A stretch of DNA of 64,000 nt from Marivita sp046592965 (GTDB lineage Bacteria; Pseudomonadota; Alphaproteobacteria; Rhodobacterales; Rhodobacteraceae): assembly GCF_046592965.1 (NCBI RefSeq), contig NZ_JBISBV010000006.1, positions 124,001 to 188,000 of the forward strand. The letters are read 5' to 3'. Shown here piece by piece: positions 60,514-64,000 of the stretch. The notes beneath the pieces are model-generated. The model ran no database searches. It saw nothing but the letters and a program-made list of their open reading frames with translations, and had not been told where the DNA came from. The position numbers were made by a program, and so were the translations under genes. Position 1 is the first letter of the stretch, and every line of letters starts with the position of its first letter.

Positions 60514-62334
60514 TCACGCTTCCATGGCTTCCAGTTCGTCGATGAAGCCCGAGATCATGCTCAGCCCCTTGTCCCAGAATTCGGGATCGCTGGCATCAAG
60601 ACCGAACGGGGCAAGCAGATCCTTGTGGTGTTTTGATCCGCCCGCCTTGAGCATGTCGAAATACTTGTCTTGAAACCCGTCGGGGTTTTCCTCGTAAACT
60701 GCGTAAAGCGCATTCACCAGACCGTCACCGAACGCGTAGGCGTAAACATAGAACGGCGAGTGCACGAAATGCGGGATATAGGCCCAGAAGGTCTCATAGC
60801 CATCCATGAAATCGAATGCCGGCCCAAGAGACTCGGCCTGCACGCTCATCCAGAGCGCGTTGATGTCATCGGGTGTGAGTTCTCCACCGCGCCGGGCCTC
60901 GTGCAATTTGCACTCGAAGTCGTAAAACGCGATCTGGCGCACCACCGTGTTGATCATATCCTCGACCTTGCCGGCGAGAAGCACCTTCTTTTCGGCGTCG
61001 TTCTTGGCGTTGTCGAGCATCCGGCGGAAGGTAAGCATTTCACCGAAGACGCTTGCCGTCTCGGCCAGGGTGAGCGGTGTGGAGGCCAGCATCTCGCCCT
61101 GATCGGCGGCCAGAACCTGATGCACACCGTGGCCCAGCTCATGTGCGAGGGTCATCACATCGCGGGGTTTGCCGAGGTAGTTGAGCATCACGTAGGGGTG
61201 CACGTCGGTGACCGTGGGATGGGCAAACGCGCCCGGTGCCTTGCCCGGTTTGACCGCCGCATCGATCCAGCCCTGGGTGAAGAACGGCTTGGCGATCTCG
61301 CCCATGCGGGGGTCAAATTCGGTGTAGGCGTTCATCACCGTTTCTTGCGCTTCGTCCCAGCCCACGGTCCTTGTGGTCTCCATCGGCAGCGGCGCGTTGC
61401 GATCCCAGACCTGCATCCGCTCAAGCCCGAGCCATTTGCGCTTGAGTTCGTAATAGCGGTGGCTCAGCTTGGGGTAGGCGGCAACCACGGCATCGCGCAG
61501 CGCCTCGACGACTTCGGGTTCCACATCGTTGCTGAGGTGGCGTCCGGTCTGGGCCGATGGCATCCCGCGCCAGCGGTCCATGACCTCTTTTTCCTTGGCC
61601 TGTGTGTTGTGGACGCGGGCGAAGATCTTGATGTTTTCGGCAAACACCGCCGCCAGTTCGCGCGACGCCGCTTCGCGCACCGAACGATCCTGCTCGGTGA
61701 GCAGATTCAGAACGCCTTCGATGTTGAGCGGCTCTCCGTCGACTTCGAAATCCAGCCCGGCGATTGTTTCATCAAACAGGCGCTCCCACGCGTCGCCAAC
61801 GACGCCCATGTCGTGCAGGAACTTCTCCATCTCGTCGGACAGCTGATACGGCTTCATCGCGCGGATGCGGCGGATGGCGGGCTTGTAGCGCGCCAGATCG
61901 GCGTTTTCCTCGAACAGCGCGTCGATGGTGGAATCCTCGATCCGGTTCAGCTCCAGCGTGAAGAACACCAGCGGCGTCGTGTAGACGGTGATCTTTTCCT
62001 GGTGATCAGACAGGAACTTGGCCCGATCCGCATCGGTTGTGAGCTGGTAATAGCGCAGACCGGCGTAGGACATGATCCGTCCGGCGACGTTTTCGATCTT
62101 TTCGTGCCGGTGGATCGCGTTCAGGAATTCATCCGCGTCCAGCCCTGCAAGCTTCCCCTCGTAATCATTGGCAAAGCTGCGGCACGCCTCTTCCAGCCAA
62201 TCAAGATCGCGCTTGAGTTCGGCGGCGTCCTCGGAGGCGTAAAGGTCACTCAGATCCCATTCCGGCAGGTCGCCCAGATCCTTGCTGCCGTTGGAGGCGT
62301 TAGCGTCATGGGTCGGTGTGGGCGTGCGCAGCAT
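60514..62334 (-). CDS. pepF: Oligoendopeptidase F (M3B)
   Basis: 606 residues. The zinc motif is HELGHGVHQVLA, with FGEMLTFRRML downstream giving the third ligand region. An N-terminal helical domain (about 40-190) is typical. It hydrolyses oligopeptides of roughly 7-17 residues in the cytoplasm. AGGAGACACCAC precedes ATG 62334. It stands alone and ends at a hairpin repeat. Confidence 0.95.
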   Translation of the reverse strand: MLRTPTPTHDANASNGSKDLGDLPEWDLSDLYASEDAAELKRDLDWLEEACRSFANDYEGKLAGLDADEFLNAIHRHEKIENVAGRIMSYAGLRYYQLTTDADRAKFLSDHQEKITVYTTPLVFFTLELNRIEDSTIDALFEENADLARYKPAIRRIRAMKPYQLSDEMEKFLHDMGVVGDAWERLFDETIAGLDFEVDGEPLNIEGVLNLLTEQDRSVREAASRELAAVFAENIKIFARVHNTQAKEKEVMDRWRGMPSAQTGRHLSNDVEPEVVEALRDAVVAAYPKLSHRYYELKRKWLGLERMQVWDRNAPLPMETTRTVGWDEAQETVMNAYTEFDPRMGEIAKPFFTQGWIDAAVKPGKAPGAFAHPTVTDVHPYVMLNYLGKPRDVMTLAHELGHGVHQVLAADQGEMLASTPLTLAETASVFGEMLTFRRMLDNAKNDAEKKVLLAGKVEDMINTVVRQIAFYDFECKLHEARRGGELTPDDINALWMSVQAESLGPAFDFMDGYETFWAYIPHFVHSPFYVYAYAFGDGLVNALYAVYEENPDGFQDKYFDMLKAGGSKHHKDLLAPFGLDASDPEFWDKGLSMISGFIDELEAMEA

Positions 62335-62427
62335 GTGGTGTCTCCTGTGATGTGTTGGTGTGAAACCTGTGCCCCAAGGGCCGAAGGTTCAAGGGCAAAG
62401 CGTTCAAAGCAGCTAGTGACACCCGGC

Positions 62428-64000
62428 TTAGCCGTAGGTTTCCAGCAGCGCCTTCAGATCGTCCAGACTGTTGGCCTCCTGCATCGGCTTGTCATGGCGC
62501 CAGCGCGACATGCGTGGAAACCGCAATGCAATGCCGGATTTGTGGCGCGGCGAGGCATGAATGCCCTCGAAGGCGATTTCGAAGACATGGTGTGGTGTGA
62601 CCTGGCGTACGGGGCCGAACCGTTGCAGCGTGTTCTTGCGCACCCATGCGGTGATCTTGCGGAATTCGGCGTCGGTCAGCCCGGAATAGGCTTTGGTGAA
62701 CGGCACCAGATCGTTGCCGTTCCACACCGCGAAGGTGAAGTCGGTGAACAGGTTGGCGCGTCGTCCGCTGCCTTGCTGGGCATAGATCATCACCGCGTCC
62801 ACCGTCAGAGGATCGAGCTTCCATTTCCACCAGTCGCCTTTCTTGCGACCGGCAAGATACGGGCTGTCCCTGCGTTTGAGCATCAGCCCCTCGGCGCGGT
62901 GATCGCGCGCGCTGGCGCGGATGTCTGCGAGGGCGTCCCATGTGTCGAATGCCAGAGGCGGCGCGGCGCGGATCGGGGCGTCTGGCGGCACGTCGTCAAG
63001 CAGCGCCTCCATTCGCGCGCGGCGATTCTCCAGCGGTAGGGCGCGCAAATCCTGTCCGTCCGCCTCAAGCAGATCATAGGCGATGAGGACCACAGGCGCC
63101 TCGGCCAGGAGCTTTTTCGGCACCGTCTTGCGGCCAATGCGGGCTTGCAGCGTATTGAAGGAATGCGGCTGCGCCCCGTCCCACGCGACAATCTCGCCAT
63201 CGAGGACCGTGCCGTCGGGCAGGAAATCGCGCAGCCGTGCAAATTCGGGAAAGCGGTCCGTCATCAATTCCTCGCCGCGCGACCAGACGTGATGCGCACC
63301 GCGCCGCACGATCAGCTGTCCGCGGATGCCGTCCCATTTCCATTCCGCCTGCCAATCGCCGGTATCACCGAGCGGTTCTGGCCCGTCTTCCAACTGGTAG
63401 GCGAGGTAGAACGGATAGGGGCGGCTTTCGTCAGCCTCTGGGTCGTCGGCCTCGATCAGCGCATGAAAGCTGGTGGTTTCGGGCGTCCAACCGCCCATCA
63501 GGCGATGCGCAAGGCTGGCCTCCTCCTGACCTGTAGCCTTGGCCAAGGCACGTGTCATCAGTTTCTGGCTGACGCCAATGCGAAAACCGCCGGTGATCAG
63601 CTTGTTGAACAAGAAGCGCTCGGTCGCATCAAGCTGGTCCCACGCGTCAAGGATACGGGTCTTTCGCTCGCCGATGTCCTGACCGGCAAGTGCCTTGAGT
63701 TCGGTGATCCAATGGGTCAGCGGCAGATCGCTTTCGCGGCTGGGGGGCGGCAAGGTGAGCGCGATTGTTTCGGCCAGATCGCCGACGATCGGATAGCTTT
63801 CCTCCAGCAGCCACAACGGGATGTTGCCGACCTCGGCCGCCCATTCGCGCAGTTGCGTGGTGGTCACGGCGCGCTTGGGGCGGCGGCCCGAAAAGAGCGC
63901 GATGGTCCAGAGTTTATCCTCGTCACTCGCGGTGGCGAAGAACTCTGCCAGGGCGTTTGTCTTGAGCGTTGTCTTTGTGGTTTGGTCGACGGCGGTGAAG
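62428..64000 (-). CDS. ATP-dependent DNA ligase, 5' end beyond the window
   Basis: About 524 residues are visible; the frame stays open to the window edge, where it reads TAVDQTTKTTLKTNALAEFF, so only a few N-terminal codons are missing. The adenylation lysine is in EWKWDGIRGQL, then LDGEIVAWD, EGLMLKRRDSPY and WWKWKLDPLTVDAVMIYAQ. GTG 63867 is an internal codon, not the start. An N-terminal helical domain precedes the catalytic core. In this lineage it belongs to a ligase-exonuclease-helicase-phosphoesterase repair cluster, which would lie outside the window. Confidence 0.93.
   Translation of the reverse strand, partial: FTAVDQTTKTTLKTNALAEFFATASDEDKLWTIALFSGRRPKRAVTTTQLREWAAEVGNIPLWLLEESYPIVGDLAETIALTLPPPSRESDLPLTHWITELKALAGQDIGERKTRILDAWDQLDATERFLFNKLITGGFRIGVSQKLMTRALAKATGQEEASLAHRLMGGWTPETTSFHALIEADDPEADESRPYPFYLAYQLEDGPEPLGDTGDWQAEWKWDGIRGQLIVRRGAHHVWSRGEELMTDRFPEFARLRDFLPDGTVLDGEIVAWDGAQPHSFNTLQARIGRKTVPKKLLAEAPVVLIAYDLLEADGQDLRALPLENRRARMEALLDDVPPDAPIRAAPPLAFDTWDALADIRASARDHRAEGLMLKRRDSPYLAGRKKGDWWKWKLDPLTVDAVMIYAQQGSGRRANLFTDFTFAVWNGNDLVPFTKAYSGLTDAEFRKITAWVRKNTLQRFGPVRQVTPHHVFEIAFEGIHASPRHKSGIALRFPRMSRWRHDKPMQEANSLDDLKALLETYG

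Noticed and set aside
60670..63039. A 789-codon open frame on the plus strand
   Set aside because: It is antisense to pepF and the DNA ligase gene, both strongly supported; its His/Arg/Val-rich composition is what reversed GC-rich coding sequence gives.

Overview
The window looks like ordinary chromosome of a GC-rich alphaproteobacterium of the Rhodobacterales, probably the Roseobacter group; I would not name a genus. This rests on gene content and order: an iscR-cysteine desulfurase-sufBCDS operon headed by an IscR that lacks the usual cluster cysteines, a palindromic iron-Rhodo-type box, glnBA, the lptF-lptG-lptD-surA-pdxA-rsmA chain, and what appears to be a methionine synthase split into separate proteins. 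I see no insertion sequence, prophage, integrase or CRISPR array. Genes are densely packed, and no stretch longer than about 300 bases lacks one.

Layout. 1-2144: start of trpG and a YibQ-type polysaccharide deacetylase. 2141-6055 (leftward): homocysteine methyltransferase, corrinoid protein, PAP2 membrane phosphatase, a 57-residue membrane protein and a DUF1638 protein. 6153-10697: hydrolase-OsmC fusion, EEP nuclease/phosphatase, lytic transglycosylase and two unknown membrane proteins. 10870-12675: glnB-glnA, with a sigma-54-like promoter in front of glnB. 12845-16203: NAD(P)HX repair enzyme, tRNA-Leu(UAG), trigger factor. 16256-19899: a frameshifted enolase-superfamily gene, a Tat-exported cyclic-nucleotide phosphodiesterase and a DUF488 protein. 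19989-24057: rpsF-rpsR-rplI, then fabD-fabG-acpP. 24278-25732: two dimeric alpha-beta barrel proteins and a divergent ArsR-type regulator. 25912-32048: mazG-like gene, M20 amidohydrolase, agmatinase family, DUF1499, prfA-prmC, DUF4167. 32075-39518: rsmA, pdxA, surA, lptD, lptG, lptF. 39650-44926: pepA, holC, lipoamide dehydrogenase, SDR, a small unknown and an alpha/beta hydrolase. 45100-53773: iscR-suf operon with five accessory genes inside it. 53800-58133: GlcG-like protein, C26 peptidase, kynurenine genes, and a secreted MBL-fold protein with a degenerate metal site. 58265-64000: secreted nuclease, DUF465, glutathione peroxidase-like protein, DksA-like zinc finger, pepF and an ATP-dependent DNA ligase cut by the window edge.

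How the genes work together. The clearest systems are iron-sulfur assembly under IscR, LPS export with outer-membrane maturation, nitrogen assimilation (PII plus glutamine synthetase), fatty acid synthesis, tryptophan-to-anthranilate catabolism, and cobalamin-dependent methionine synthesis. The most interesting non-coding signals are a second IscR-type box inside the cysteine desulfurase gene, a sigma-54-like element before glnBA, an ATTC-N8-GAAT operator before the MBL gene, and two families of intergenic hairpin repeats.
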